Of a DNA stretch of 64,000 bases, positions 1 to 14,100 are shown piece by piece (the stretch's first letter is position 1; each line of letters opens with the position of its first letter). Below the pieces are notes generated by a model. It had not been told where the DNA came from. It did not search any database and saw nothing but the letters and a program-made list of their open reading frames with translations. The position numbers were made by a program, and so were the translations under genes. Source of the stretch: Heliopora coerulea (taxonomy: Eukaryota; Cnidaria; Anthozoa; Scleralcyonacea; Helioporidae); the NCBI GenBank assembly GCA_030142905.1, contig JASJOG010000542.1, positions 1 through 64,000 of the forward strand. Direction: 5' to 3'.

Positions 1-1900
1 AGGCACAAGAACTCAGGCAGGACATCATTGGTAACAAGTGCTACATGTAATTAGCATAATAGAAGGAAAATTTACATATTAAAAGAAAAGTATAAAGGAA
101 GAGATTTCCATTAATTCATTGTAGCCACAGTATATTGTTTCTTAAATCAGCTTTTTTGTTTAACAAAATATATAACAATAACTAAACTTTGCAGATGGAA
201 GAAAACCTCCTGCCCCAAATTGGAAACAGACGTTCCTACTTGGCAATGATTTCTTTCTAATGTCAAATCCCTCTTATCAAACCTAGTGATAAATGAGAAA
301 AATGTCAGCACAAACATGACCAACATCCATCTCTGGCCATTGAATGCAGTAATATTTCAGTTGCAGTTGCACTACTTGCAAAGTATTCCAGCCCTGGTGT
401 TAACCAATACATAGATTACGGACATAAATGTAAGTTTATGTGCATAGGATATAAGGTACAATTTTTTCAGGGCATAAATTAAGACAAGCAATTTAGGAGC
501 ATGTTCAGATAAGCCTTCGTGGTTGCACCATTGCTAGACAGACGATCGTGAGAACATTTTAAATAAAACTGAGAAAGGGTTTTGTTTATTATGAAAAAGC
601 TGCTTGGAAATATAGGATTGCAAAATACATAAACCTTTGCACTGAATCAAAACAGTGGAGTTATTCGAAACATATTCAATACAGATGAGTGTTGACAGAG
701 GCCAAGTGTTAAAGCAAGTTGGAGTTCTAATTTAAGGAATTAAAGCAGTCTTATTAGGATTAAGGAAAAGAGTTTATCCCATCACAGTTGTTTTAAATGT
801 GAGATCGCCTTTCGACATTTCATGGTTAACAGCGAGAATACTCAAGCAAACGTCGCTCGTCCGACGAGTATCATGTAAGTGGCTGACGCGGTGGTCCGTG
901 AAAAATAATGAGGAATTATCCGTTTTCTATTTGGCAAATTACCTTAAAAGTACAATGATATTGCTAACATACCTTTCTTCTAGACGTGCCAGCCGTAAAG
1001 CAAAAATCGGCCTCAAAACCTTTGAGATACAGCCAGACCTGGAAATAATTCTAGCCTTTCTTGGATCCTAGGTCAGGGGGAAAATATTTTCTTTGAAAAT
1101 AAGGTGACTAATAGTGGTAATACTGTGATTATCTGTTCGCCAGGCATTACAAGAATAAATGAATAATTTAAATTTAACGAGAAGTTGCAAACTGTTGACT
1201 GCTGTTAACTACTTAACTTGTCAGATATTGCTATTTGCTAATACTTGTAATAGTATTGCAGTAGATATTACTTACTGGGAGAAATATTTGGTGCCACAGC
1301 GGTGGAAATTTAAAGTATTTTGAACACCTTACGTCCTTACCTTATTTATATTTAATATTGCCTTTGAATGGATCTTGGTCATCAACGCCAAAGACCAAAA
1401 CAAGCACAATTTATTTAAATATCTCAATCGGGCGTTTGGTACTTTGGTCTTTACTTCATATGAGCAATATTGACACATAGCCGTGTTTCCATTTAAATAA
1501 AAATTCAAGAAAATTTTAGTGTGTGGTAAAGAAAATTCAAATTCAAGGTATTTTTTTTGTATGATCAAGGAAACCAAAAACGTTTTGAGACCAATTTGTG
1601 CATCAGGTGATATCACTCATATCAGAAATTCTTAGTTTTAAGAAAACTTCTTTAAAGTGGGAAAATTTTAACATTTTTGTTGATTTTTAGGGATATTTTT
1701 AAAGGAAACACAATTTTTAAAGCATTTTAAAACTTTCTGGCAAACAAAATTGAAAATCCTTTCTAGCAACCAAAAAATTTTCTAGGAACGACGTTCCCAG
1801 GATCCACCACTATTTCCAAGTCTGGATACAGCAGTTCAAATGATTCGAACCCGGTTTTCGCCATTATTTTTGTTGTTGACCTGTCCGCAGTTATCTGGCT
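1..1900. other. Intergenic sequence, no gene recognised
   Basis: This AT-rich stretch lies upstream of COMMD2. Both strands were read for split exons and for repeat termini, and nothing could be supported. The short open frames on either strand match no family I know and lack splice-site support. Confidence 0.5.
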
Positions 1901-2103
1901 GCCAACATGGCGGCCAACATGGCGGCCAAGATGCGCGGCACGACATGCGCGAGGACAAAAACTGGTTCCGTTTCTTATTCTCTGATGCCATGATCTCTAT
2001 AGTTTTTCCTAACTTGGTCCAGTCCTCGCTCGCCTTAATCATAGAATGATCATCCCGTCCCGACTCAAAACTACAATTGGTCGATAAATGTTTGAAAAGT
2101 GAA
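1900..2103 (+). promoter_or_regulatory. Probable COMMD2 promoter / 5' UTR with tandem YY1-type motifs
   Basis: Two head-to-tail copies of CCAACATGGCGG occur at about 1901-1925, followed by a third related CCAAGATGCGCGG. The core AANATGGCGGC is the known binding motif of YY1, which often sits at or just downstream of the start of TATA-less housekeeping promoters. The motifs lie 170-200 bp before the COMMD2 start codon. Assignment as a promoter is inference from position and motif; no transcript data are available. Confidence 0.5.
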
Positions 2104-5100
2104 ATGCTTTTAATTTTATCGGAAGAACACAAAGAGCATCTGAATCTTCTTAGTGGTTTAGAGTTAGATGGTAGGTAGACGATTCCATCTTGCATTTTAG
2201 AGACGTATACGTGTATCTAAGATTTCCAGACGATCGTGTCATGTGGTCGCTGCTGAAATTCAGGAGACCATCCAAAACAGCTTATCTTTGATTCGCTCAT
2301 AAATGTTTCTTGATGATTAATTTATTTCAGTTGTTTGTTAATATTTGATTGTAAAGTTGAGAAAATATGTCGTAGTATCTTTATTCGGAAACTGCTAGTA
2401 ATCGCTCTCCTTTACGAAATCGCGGAGGCGTCGTCTAACATTGATAATGCCGTTGTCATTTTACACAGACGTCACTGACATCAGTTTCACGTTTTCAAGA
2501 CGACGTCAGCTTTTACAACGTCAGCATCTTTCAATTTCGTTCACCAGTGAACTCCTGATTGGAAGTACTATGATCTCTCTTGGGGTATTTAAGTCATTCA
2601 TCATCAGTTCTAAAGGTTGCCACCTATTACTAAAGGTCTGTTGCTTAAGCTCTATAGTGTTCCAGAATGATCTTAAACAGTCATGCATTGCATGCATGCA
2701 TGCTATTGATTTAATAGTCTTGCACATGTAGTAGGGTTTATTAGTCATGCACTGTATATCAAACAAAGAAAGTTGGTAGGTTATATGAGCTGCAAATGAT
2801 TGCTGGATGTTCAGCTGGAGCATCTCAATCATGCCTTCTTGTGTTCAGTTTGAGCAGTTAGGGAAAACACAGTTTGGGCTCTTTGAAAACAAATTAATTC
2901 CAAATTGAACAATGAACCTTGTGCTTACCTATTAAAAATGTACGTGAAAAATTAAGCAGGAAGTGATGTACATGAGTAAAGAAAACTGCTCACCTAAGAA
3001 AATCAACTCAGGACAGAAGCCATAGGTTTTGATTGCAATGTCTTCAAAGTTTTCCTTAATTTAAAGGTCACATTTGAGTAACTTGTCATGGGCTACAGGC
3101 ACTCTTAACCAATTAGGATGTTTTGTGCAGCACCAAGAAATTACTTTGAATTACCTTTTTAGGGTAGTAAATTACATTGGTTATTGCTCTATGTTGCCTG
3201 GAAAAATTACATTGTTGCAGCATATCAGACCTGAGAAATTTCTTCACTTTCAGGTATATCGTTGAGATTATAATACTTCAGCTTGATACCATTGTCCTAG
3301 GTAGTTCATGCACATAAATATTAAAAAGTACACTCAGAACTTTATAACAGTTACTTGCTTGATGCCCTGGTATCTGGAGCTTTCCTAAGCGTAACTGTAA
3401 AAATGTGTTGGTGCATTATATGCAAAACAGCACACAGTGCTCTTAACCATGACTTACTCATTCTTAATCATCTCAATCTCTAGTAGACTATTATAGCAAA
3501 ATTAACATTGCTGAAGTTTTATGTGTCTTGCAGGCTGTTGTGATATTGAAAAAATGCCAAATACCAATATCAAAAAAAAAAAAAAAATACTGATAATGTC
3601 GATATATTAATATTTTTCTGCAATGGAAATTCATTAAATTCTAAGCCTAATTTTCATCAGAGTCCAGGATATAAGAAAAACATTTTACAAAAGAAAAAGC
3701 ACTTTTTTTGAAGTGTGAATTGAGCTTTAATTTATAGTGTAACACATGCAGCAGCAGGCCAAAAACATAAGACCTGGTCATCTGGACATCAATTTCAATT
3801 ATTTCAAACATTCATCTGCAAATTTGCCACCATATTTTTTTCTTTCTCTCAGCAGCATTGTTTGGCAGTCAGTCCTCGATAGTATTTTAAATGTAAATAA
3901 GAAACAAAATAGTGGTGATTGGTTTTAGTGTACATGCAATACCAATAATACCATACATTTTGGTATTATTGGTTTGTTGATATTTTTAAATTAAAATACC
4001 GAATAACTGATATTTTAAAAAAACTGATAATTATCGATATATTGATATACCACAACAGCCTAGTGTCTTGTTGTGGAACATTTTGTGAATCTTCAATAAG
4101 CACAATTACAGGGAGACAGATAGACTGATGGCCATTACTAAATGTGATTAATTGGAAATGATTGCTTTCAAGAGTTCTGTACAGGTATATATTTTAGAAG
4201 CTGTGGTCCAGCAGAGGGGTCTGAAATACAGTAAAAACTTGCATACAAGAACCACCAAAATTCAGACCCTAAAACTGAAAGTTTGTTTTTAATGCAGTAA
4301 TATATAAGAACCTATTAAACTTCTAATCTGAATTAGGTTCTAGTATATTTTGTTGATTTTCATGACTCCCTTCAGAGTCAGGATTAACATAAAATCTAAC
4401 TACTCATTTGTCAGTAAAAAATTTTTCCAATAGTATATTTAAATGTAAAAAGTGGCCATAGTAATTGCATACTTATTAATTTGAACACAGACAAATTCTA
4501 AAATATATATATTCTTTAGGATGAATTCATTTATGGACAAGCTCCAGACAACAACACTTGCACAACTACACAGATTGGAGTTCATTTAATTCTTAGCCTG
4601 CCAGTTGGGTAATATACAGCCCTGTTAAAATGTGAAGCAAATTGAAAATTCAAAGTGAACCAAAAATGTGAAATGAATAGAAAATGCAATTGTCACAGCA
4701 GATGTGATTGTTAAAGCAAACTAGGCAACTACCAAACTGCAAATGGTAATGTGACAGAAAATATGTACAACAGTTCAAAATATTGAACCCAAAGTTGATA
4801 ATTCTCAATTGTGAAATCAAATAAAAAACTTGAGTCTCTAATGTTGGCAGGAATAACACCTCATATGAGGGTGCCCTTGACTCTTGTATGCAGGTTTTTT
4901 TATTGTATCAGCTTGGCTACCACCACTGCAAAATGAACATTATATTAGTTTGGTTAACTCATTAAAGGGCAGGGATCATTCCCTTGATGAGAAAAATTGA
5001 CTGGTGTAAGCCAGAGTAAAATTATATTGTGCCCTTGCCTCTTACTGGGTTAGACCCACGAAGGCACAGACACTTCAATATGATGAATCAATCTGTCTTG

Positions 5101-8100
5101 CCTCAACCAGCTCAACAGATAAGTAGAGTATCCTTGAAGAATTAATTCAATTTAATCACTGCTGAATGTTTTAAATGATGTACTTTTACAACACTGAAAC
5201 AGATCAAAAACTTATTGTTTGTTTGGCAATAAATGTCTCAAAAAGGGTAGCCAAATAAGACATTGTGTTGTAAATAAGATTACATAATTAAAGTATTTTC
5301 TTCTTCCATGTAAACATGGTCAGGCTTTGAGGGACCTAACGGCCCAACCTTACTTGAATGTCTATCTGTTTTCCCACTGGGCTTAAAACTAAAGTTAGTG
5401 CAACCTTGAAATTTGTTGTCTCAATTGTATTATTTTAGAACTACTTTTATTTTTGGACAAGTTAAATTTAATTTTCTGAATATAAAAGTATTAAACTAAG
5501 CAACATCTCTCACCAATTTTGCCGTGTCATGGTATTTCCATTGTCTAACAAAAGAACAATTGAATGAAATAAATGTAGTTTCAAACTTTTTTCCTAAACA
5601 TAATCGTCACTTCTTGTGATTTGCCAAAAATTATGAAATTCTTCTTCAAATCATAGTAATGTAATAGAAAAGATTATAAAACATGCAGACCAGAAGTTCA
5701 CCCAGGATGCGTACCAGCATTGTGTGGAACACATTGTGCGGAACACATTGTGCTGCTGTGGTAATTGGGTTGGAACTTCAAGATTCTAAATTAAATTAAG
5801 TCTGTTACTAGAAACACATGTATGCAACAAACCCTTGCCTACCCTTCCATTATATCTCTCAAGAATCCGAGTAAGATTGATAATTTTTCAAAATTGTCAA
5901 AGAGAGAAATCGTTCTTACTATAACTGGAAGAGTGAATGCAATAAACCCACACACAATTTGGCCACAAATTAACAATTCATACTGGAAATTATTTTATAT
6001 TTAAGTTTTTTGTCGTGTTATTTACGTTTTAAATTTTAATTCTGTTTTATTAAAACAAAACGTTCGGTGAAAATAATCTTTAACGGCTTAACAAATGCTG
6101 AGAGACCCATCCTCACAATTAAATTATTAAATAATAAATGATGGTATCAAGATCCAGTTTTAGTTGCGGGCTCATGATATCTCGTGTCGTTTTCCAATCA
6201 AACTTCTCACTCATTTTGCCTTCAAGAAAGATTTTTTTTATTAGATGACCAGACTTTCCATCTTAAAAGTGGAGCATTCTCATAGGTTATCAAACGGACA
6301 CCAGCATTGATTTTCTTTTTCTGACTTAAAAAATTGATAAATTCTACATCTCAAAGTTGGTTACGAATGTCTAAGATGTACTATGATAACAGTTTATGCT
6401 AAGTATTCATCCGGAGGTACAAGACATCGGTGACAAAGATGAAAAGAACTGTGAAACCGACGAAATTAACAAAACATGAACGAGTTCTGCGTTTTTATTA
6501 CTGACCAAAAATCGGAAAACACAAACCATACAACAAAATACGACAAGCAAGCCTTGTGCAAGTTTTGTCGAAAGAAGAACGAGAAGAAGGAAGTAAAAGA
6601 TGTACCTTTTCCACGGTAAAACCTCCGTAAAAAAGAAAAATGGCGTACAAACCTTGCGTATTTTCAACTTAAGAATTCAGCGGCACCTCATCACAATTGG
6701 TTCAACGGTAAATTTACACAAAGAAAACGCCTTTAAACTTTCTTGAGAGGTTTTATAATCCTGATGAAAGCATTACTGATCGAATACGGTAAAGGTCATC
6801 ATCCACAAGCCACCCGACAAGTGAGAAAGACTGAAGCGGACAACTGTTTCGCCGAAGGATAGTTTGGTGACCAAAAACAAGCAGCTTTGTTCCCAGTTAC
6901 CGGTGGATGTCTGCCTTGCATTTTTGTTTCGAGCCAGAAATACACCCTGACGTCTTCAGTGGGGCGACATTTCATTGAGAAAACAATCCTGAGTAAGGCA
7001 ATGAAATCCTTGTGTGGAAAGCTGAGAGAGCATCCGAAGACTTTCACGGCCCGGACAAGTCTCCTGAACGATGAGCGTTTAAAAAATGTTTGTTTCCGAA
7101 TAGCAACTGAACAACAGGTCCGGTTTCTGACCAAAAAAGCTAATGATTACCGTATACGTTGGTCAGAGTACAGTTAAAGGCATGTTAAACCTGTCTAATA
7201 TTTTAAGTTCCACTATGGAATGAGAAGACATTACCAAAATCTGTCGACAACTCATGTATGCAAACTACTCGATTCACGGCAGCCATTACCTTTCGACGAG
7301 AAGCGTTACCGCACTACAAGATGCATTGCGTTTTTCATTAAAAGGGGAAAGGTCCATTTACCCAGACTAATAATACTGTACAGCAATTTTCATTCAACCT
7401 TTCTTTCACTTGGAATGACCACTTTAAAAAGACCCAAAAATGGGCTCAACATCTAATGACTTAAAGGCATGCTAAGTCACAAGGGTAGGTAAAGAGGTGT
7501 ACAAATTAGGGATACTGTTGTTACAGACTGCAATGACAGGCTGTAATTGGTAAAGGGAAGGAACTAATATATTCTATCTTACATTCATCATAAGCCAGAT
7601 AACATTTTATGTACCACTTTTTCTTTGGAAAAGGAATTTAGCTGGACTGTGTGCATCCATACTGTAAGTTGATTCACCACTGGAGGTCTGCTGTATTGAC
7701 TTGAGAGAGATACAGGGGTTTAGATGATTCAAAGGGAGTTATAAGGTCATCTGACCTTATAATAGCGTGAAGCATCAATAAATATGTAGGAGGAGACTAT
7801 TTACTGTCAGAAATGATGTAGAAATGCCAATACATGTCATGATAATACAATAAATTTTGAGGTAGATGAACGATCTTCAAGCTCGATACTCAGAAAATGA
7901 TTTCTGAGCCCCAGACGGGGATCGAACCCGCAACCTTCTGATGACCGGTTAGAAGGTTGCGGGTTCGATCCCCGTCTGGGGCTCAGAAATCATTTTCTGA
8001 GTGTCGAGCTTGAAGATCGTTCATCTACCTCAATATATCCAAGCTCTCACGTCTTCTCAAACAACAATAAATTTTTATCATAGTTTTGCCATTATTGAGG

Positions 8101-11100
8101 TCAGGTGCCATTGGAAGACAATTTAAATGTCGTAGTAACTGATACTGGGGTGGGGTTATGAAGACATATGGTTGCTTTATGATGGTGAGGGGTGTTGACA
8201 CCTGGTTTCTGACAACAGCTGCATGAAAGGCCAACATTGAGAGAAGCAAAGGCATGTACAAGCATCAAGATAAGCTGGGGTTACTGAATCAGGTGAAACA
8301 TTACCACAGGTTTGTTAATTGAGGTTTAGTTTTTCTGTAGATGTATACGTGGATAAGTCAATTCTTGTTGTTAATTGACATGTTATTTTCTGTCCATTAA
8401 TTGCCCTGCTTTTTTGATCAGAAAAATGGTTAAAGCATGCACTTAGTTTTCAACCAGGTGTTTCTGACAAATTATATTTTTGCAACTGTAAAATTTAATG
8501 CAAGATTGTCAGATGTAGGAGGCTCAAATCTCAAATTGAGCGCCCTCGGGGAGGGGTAGCTAATTGCAGGGGTGGCTGCAACTATAGGTATATAAACAAA
8601 CCAAGCTTTTATATTGAGAAGTCTGTCAATTTCCTCCTACAATCCTCCCTTTTTGATTACTTGGATGTGAACAAAATAATTACTAAAAGGCGTTGCATGG
8701 GCAAATACCTCGTTCATGGTTGAAGACCATAGACGGCCTCCGAACCAACGAAATCACTTTATTCAAAATTAAGATTCAAATAGGTGTCTACTCAGACGAA
8801 TGGTAGATATATATCGTAGATATTTTGAAAAAAATCCGTTATTCTTTGTTTGCTTCGTCTTTTCATTCTCTGTGATTGAGTTAACGCAATAATGTATGAT
8901 TCATACTGTAGATTGCCTCGGCAAGTGTTCCGTTTACGGCTGGAACTGGTTGATATACTAGCCATAGGGTTAGAGGGAAAGGCTTACTAATTAAGTTTAT
9001 AATTGTTATAAGTAGCAATTAGTGGAAGTTTTACGGAAAAAGAAACTAGTTTACTTTATCCTTCGTTTGATATACATTCATAGACATTTTTATTTCATTG
9101 TGGTTGTGAAACGAAGGGGGTTTGTGAGCGCCCACAAGCCCTTTTCGCCACTGCAACTTTAATTGTCCTGAAATTCGAACTTTTTTCTGTCTTGGTGTCC
9201 CTGAAATAACTTCTGTTTTTTCGCAGACAGTACATTAAGGCTCATCCCCAACCATAACATGGAGTCCAATCAACAAATTACTAATTTTTTTGGAGCCAAA
9301 GCACGGCTTGTTCTTTGTTACTCTATGTTTTGCCTTACACACACACTGTAGAGCTTGGTAAAACAGATGGTACGAACACGAGTACGCGCTCAAAGTACGA
9401 GCACGCTTTAACCGTCTTTGTGGTGATTGCTAACAAGACTATTTTGTGGCGTGATAATGGTGAATAATTCTTAGACTTTTCGCTTGAAACTGAAACAGGA
9501 AAATTTAAACTCGTCAATTATCTGTGTTCCTAAATCCTGGAAATCACTGTGGTTTGCGATGTACTGAGCGGAAATTTTACGCTTTCTGCTGCAATTGACT
9601 TTTTCCGCTTTCTTTAATTTCTAGTTGCTCGAGAATTTTGTCGGATATCACTTGAATTCATATTGAAGGGATCTAATCCCAAGATTTACCAAGCTGCTGC
9701 TCGTAAGTTATGATGATGTGTACTGTAAATGAAGATTTTTGACCCTAAAACGTGCGTTTAGCGTGGGTCGTTATTGTAAACTGAACTTATAAGTATTAAT
9801 TACAAGTGTGTGGCCTAAAATTTGTTTAGGTGTCAGTTTATGACGAGGGGCAAATCACTGATTTAAATGACGCGCACCTTCAGAAAAATCACACACAAAA
9901 AAGAAAAATTCACAATAAAAATCAAACAAATCTTTATAATTTCCAGTAAAATTTCTAACAAAAATCCATCATTTCTTATTGACTCTTTCGGTTGGTCTTT
10001 GTCTATGCGCATTTTACACCTTAATGTTTAGTCTAGATTCACCAAAGTCATCCACTGTTTCATGTAATGCTCCCAAATATTACAACAAAAAGACTAGAGA
10101 TGAGAATATAATGAATGTTATAAACTTAAGAAAATTACCGCAGAATCATGCATAATGCTGTCAAAATCATATAGAGAATCATGCAGGTATAACATGAAGT
10201 TGTTCAGTGTGAAAATTAAAGTTGAAGTCAGTGTCAAATGTAAGAAGTATAGAAGACAGGCTTAACCCCATTCAGGACGTGAGGACTTTATAGGCCTTTG
10301 CCAACTTTGTGTAATTTAAAAACTGCTCAACCAATGATCACCAAATGTTTTTAGTTTTGAAGATCACGAAAAAGTGTAAAAAAATTTTAAAAAAATTCAA
10401 AAGTCACGAAAAGAATTAAAAGAATCATGAAAAAAACCCAAAAAAATTTACGAACAAATTATAAAAAAATGGTTAAAAAAAAATCACCAAGAAAATCACA
10501 TGATTTTTCGATCTCGTGCACATTTTCGAGAGCGATTTGCCCCTTGGTTTATGAGAGGAAAACATCTCAAAACTCCCTAGCTGTGTGTATTTCCACAAAA
10601 CGTAGATCTCAAATAGAACTAGAAAATCAATTAAGTTGATAAAACCTCGTTTGAATAGGTGACCTGGAAACGACCTCATACTGAATATACTGATTGAAAA
10701 CATTAGCGTCGAGAGGGGGGGGGGATAAGGGGAGTGCAGTAAAACCTGAGTTGTACGACACCCCTTTTTACGACCACCTGTCATATACGACCAGTTTTTC
10801 TGGCACGGATGATTTGTGGTTAAAATATACCTGCCGTGAGCGACCACCTGTCTAACGCGACCAGTGACCACTTTTTAGCGGTCAAAATAAGAAATTTTAC
10901 CTGTCACGAGCAACCACTGCAAACTAAAATTGCTGACCGTTCTACTCATGTGCCGAACCTGATTGATGAATTAAGTTCGGCAGAAGATCAGCGTCCTCTT
11001 CTGCCAAACCTAATAGGCAGGGCAGATTTAATTTGATCGATCATAATTAAATTTCGTGAGTTAAGTTCGCCGTTTGAATCAATGCCGCTCCACAATTGCT

Positions 11101-14100
11101 CGAACTGTCTTGGCAAAGAGAATACAGAAAACAAGAAAAACTACGCACTTACTGCTTCGTTCTAGTTTTGATTATTTCCGTGCAGTTATACTTATGCTGT
11201 TGTGAATTTCTTTCAGAACGAGTTAGGAAATCGAAGCAGTTCACGCTGACCAATTTCTTTTCACTTAATAAGTAGATGAACTTAAGCAAATTCTTGTGTG
11301 ATTTTTTAGTTGAATAAAGTAATCTTCAGTGAAATTTGGGTTTGCTTGTTCAATTATAATAATGCGCATTTTGCTTAATTTTACACATTTTCCGGAATTT
11401 GCACACGCAAATATGGCAGCCACTACGTCACATCACTTCCTGCCTTAAGCGACCACCTGGCATTTACGACCACTTTTGCCTGGCAAAAGGAGTGGTCGTA
11501 AAACTCAGGTTCTGCTGTACTTGCCCCGGGGCCCGGGCCCGGTGGGGGACCCGGGCCCAGAAAGTTGGCCCCCAAAATTTTTAACACGCTTCACCTTGAT
11601 TTTTTTTCAAGTAAATACGAATGCGTATCTAAAATAATATTTCTCCGTGACGAACTGACGATGAAGTATTTTCTGCCACGTAAATAGCGGGTTTTAAGTT
11701 TCTCAAGCCAACTGGTCAATTAACATTGCTATTTTGTGTGGGAATATGCGATCTAGCCACAAGAGAACACTTGGTTTGTTTATAAAGATTCAAATTTCAA
11801 GGTTGCGTCCGCATCCAACAGACAAGAAGTCAAAATTAAATCAGGAAGCCATAAACTGCTTTGTGAGCCTTTATCACTTTTGTTTTGCTTTGAATTTGAT
11901 ACTTTTTAGGTTGTTGTTTATTCAAATATACAAAATTGAAACAAAACAAATGTAGGAAAACCGACTGTGTAGTGTGTAGTCTAAATTAAATTTGACATAA
12001 CTCGGCGCAATCTGTCACCCTGTCTGGATATTATATTTCATTTGTTCCTACAAGTCACAATCAGTTTCAGAGCTTTCATACAACGTGATCGATGTGATCA
12101 GTGATTGTGTGATGTCCTCTTACCAGCATAAATCCGGTGCCGAAAAAAGGCGAACGAAGCAGCAACGCGCGAATGAAGAAAAGAGAGGCTCTCGTACATT
12201 ATCAGAGGCTATATTATTTGCTTTTTATACTTTTAGTACTTCACTTTTTGTAGAACGTAACATACAAACGTATTTTAGGTGAATAAATTCATAAATATTA
12301 GGTAAAGAGACGTTTTTACATCTTTAACATAATGAAAATGCGATGGCTTCCGTTTAGTTATTTACTTCACGATAACGCCGTTAGAACTAAAAATATTGGA
12401 GGCTTGGAGGGGCCCGCATCCAAATTTTGACCCGGGGCCCGCTTTGGCTCTCGACTGCGTTGATTGAAAATATTCGCTTTGCAATTGCTCTTGATGAAAT
12501 TGATCAACATCTACGATCAGATTTCCTGTTTCAATAAAGTAAATGGTTGGTTGGCAGGTAGTATTGGTAAAATATGGTTTAACCACGTGAGAACATTACG
12601 GGTTGTCGCACTTTTATTAGAGCTGCAGTCACAAGGGTTTTGTTTCAAACGTTAGTAATTTTTTACGACGATAACTTCTATTGTTGCATTTAGTTTGACG
12701 TTGAGACTTTGTGACTGTTCGTTATTTTAATGCTAATACAAATGCTGTTACTGAACTAGATTACAGTATGTGAAAACCAAGTCAAATTATTACTTGACAA
12801 TATTGGTCCAGTTCAGTGCATTCATCCTTTATATTCTTGATTACGTTTACTGCATTAATGCCTGTCGGTAATGTTTTTTCTCTTAGAAAAGCTAGGTGTT
12901 CAATCCAGCAAAGTCCAGTGTGCAGTTGAAGGACTTGTTTTTCTCTTCAGTGAAAGCTCCAGACTCCTGGTGAGTTTTAACTACACATAATAGTTATTAA
13001 CAACCATTTTCACTAAGTACGCTGTGTTCTGTTTTAGTTAAGATTGTGTTCTATGGTGGCTACTGGTGTAAGGTCACGGTCGTCAACCTTTATTGCTATT
13101 GTTTACATTATTCTCTTCATCGTATTCACGGGCTCACCACTGTAAACATGATTTCCAATGTTTTGTACATTAGTGCGTTCGTAACTACTCCCTAATATTT
13201 ACGTATTACTGCTGATAAATTAATTCAACAACTTCATTTTAAGATCGGAGAAATTGACTTTCAAGACTCTGTAATGACATTGGGATTCTCAGAAGAACTT
13301 AATCAACTTCTACTACAGGTGAGGTTTCTTTGTAGACTTTTGTAATAATTTTTTATGCGATATATATGTTGGAAATGTGGGAGCTTGGAGATGCCTTGAA
13401 TGAATGATAGATGAACGATCATCAAGCTCTTACCTGAGAAAAGTGATTTCTGAGCCCAGAAATCGTTTTTCTGAGATAAGAGCTTGGCGATCGTTCATCT
13501 ATCATTCATTCCACTCAAATTTTGTCATGTAAACATTTTTTAAGTGATATCATTCATCATCATTAAAAATCATCATTTAACATCGTCTAAACATCATTTC
13601 ATTTACATTACATTCAGTTGCAGAAACACGCGTGGTGGTAGTATTGTATTTCCTCTATTTAGCCCCTGGAGACTTATTTCTCTCAGTGTTTCTTAACTGG
13701 GGTGTTATTAGAAGGAGGGGCTGAATAGAGACTGGGAACTTATTTATTTTTCTTTGCTTCTGAACTGGGGGCTTATTAGAAGGAGGGGCATTAAATTAAG
13801 GAAATACGGTAATGCGCGCCCGGAGAGCAAGGAAGTGTTTCCTAGACTGCTGAATTTTTTCAGTAAACCGGTAATATTATAATTCTGAAGGGACACGGAA
13901 AATATTTTCTTATTCTTTTATGTATTAATTAACATGTCCAAAACTAGCAGAATTAGCGCTCATCTGTTTTTTATTTTTCAAAAAGTTAGGAGGGCTCCTG
14001 AAAAAGGCATTTTTTCAGGTTAAGAAATATAGTGAACGCTCGCGAAAATGGAGAAATAAATAAAAATAACTGAGCGATTAAGGCACGTGTCACCCGAATT

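Noticed and set aside
6799..7177. Overlapping frames on both strands of 111 and 96 codons.
   Set aside because: No homology recognised, no splice signals, and situated deep in COMMD2 intron 1.
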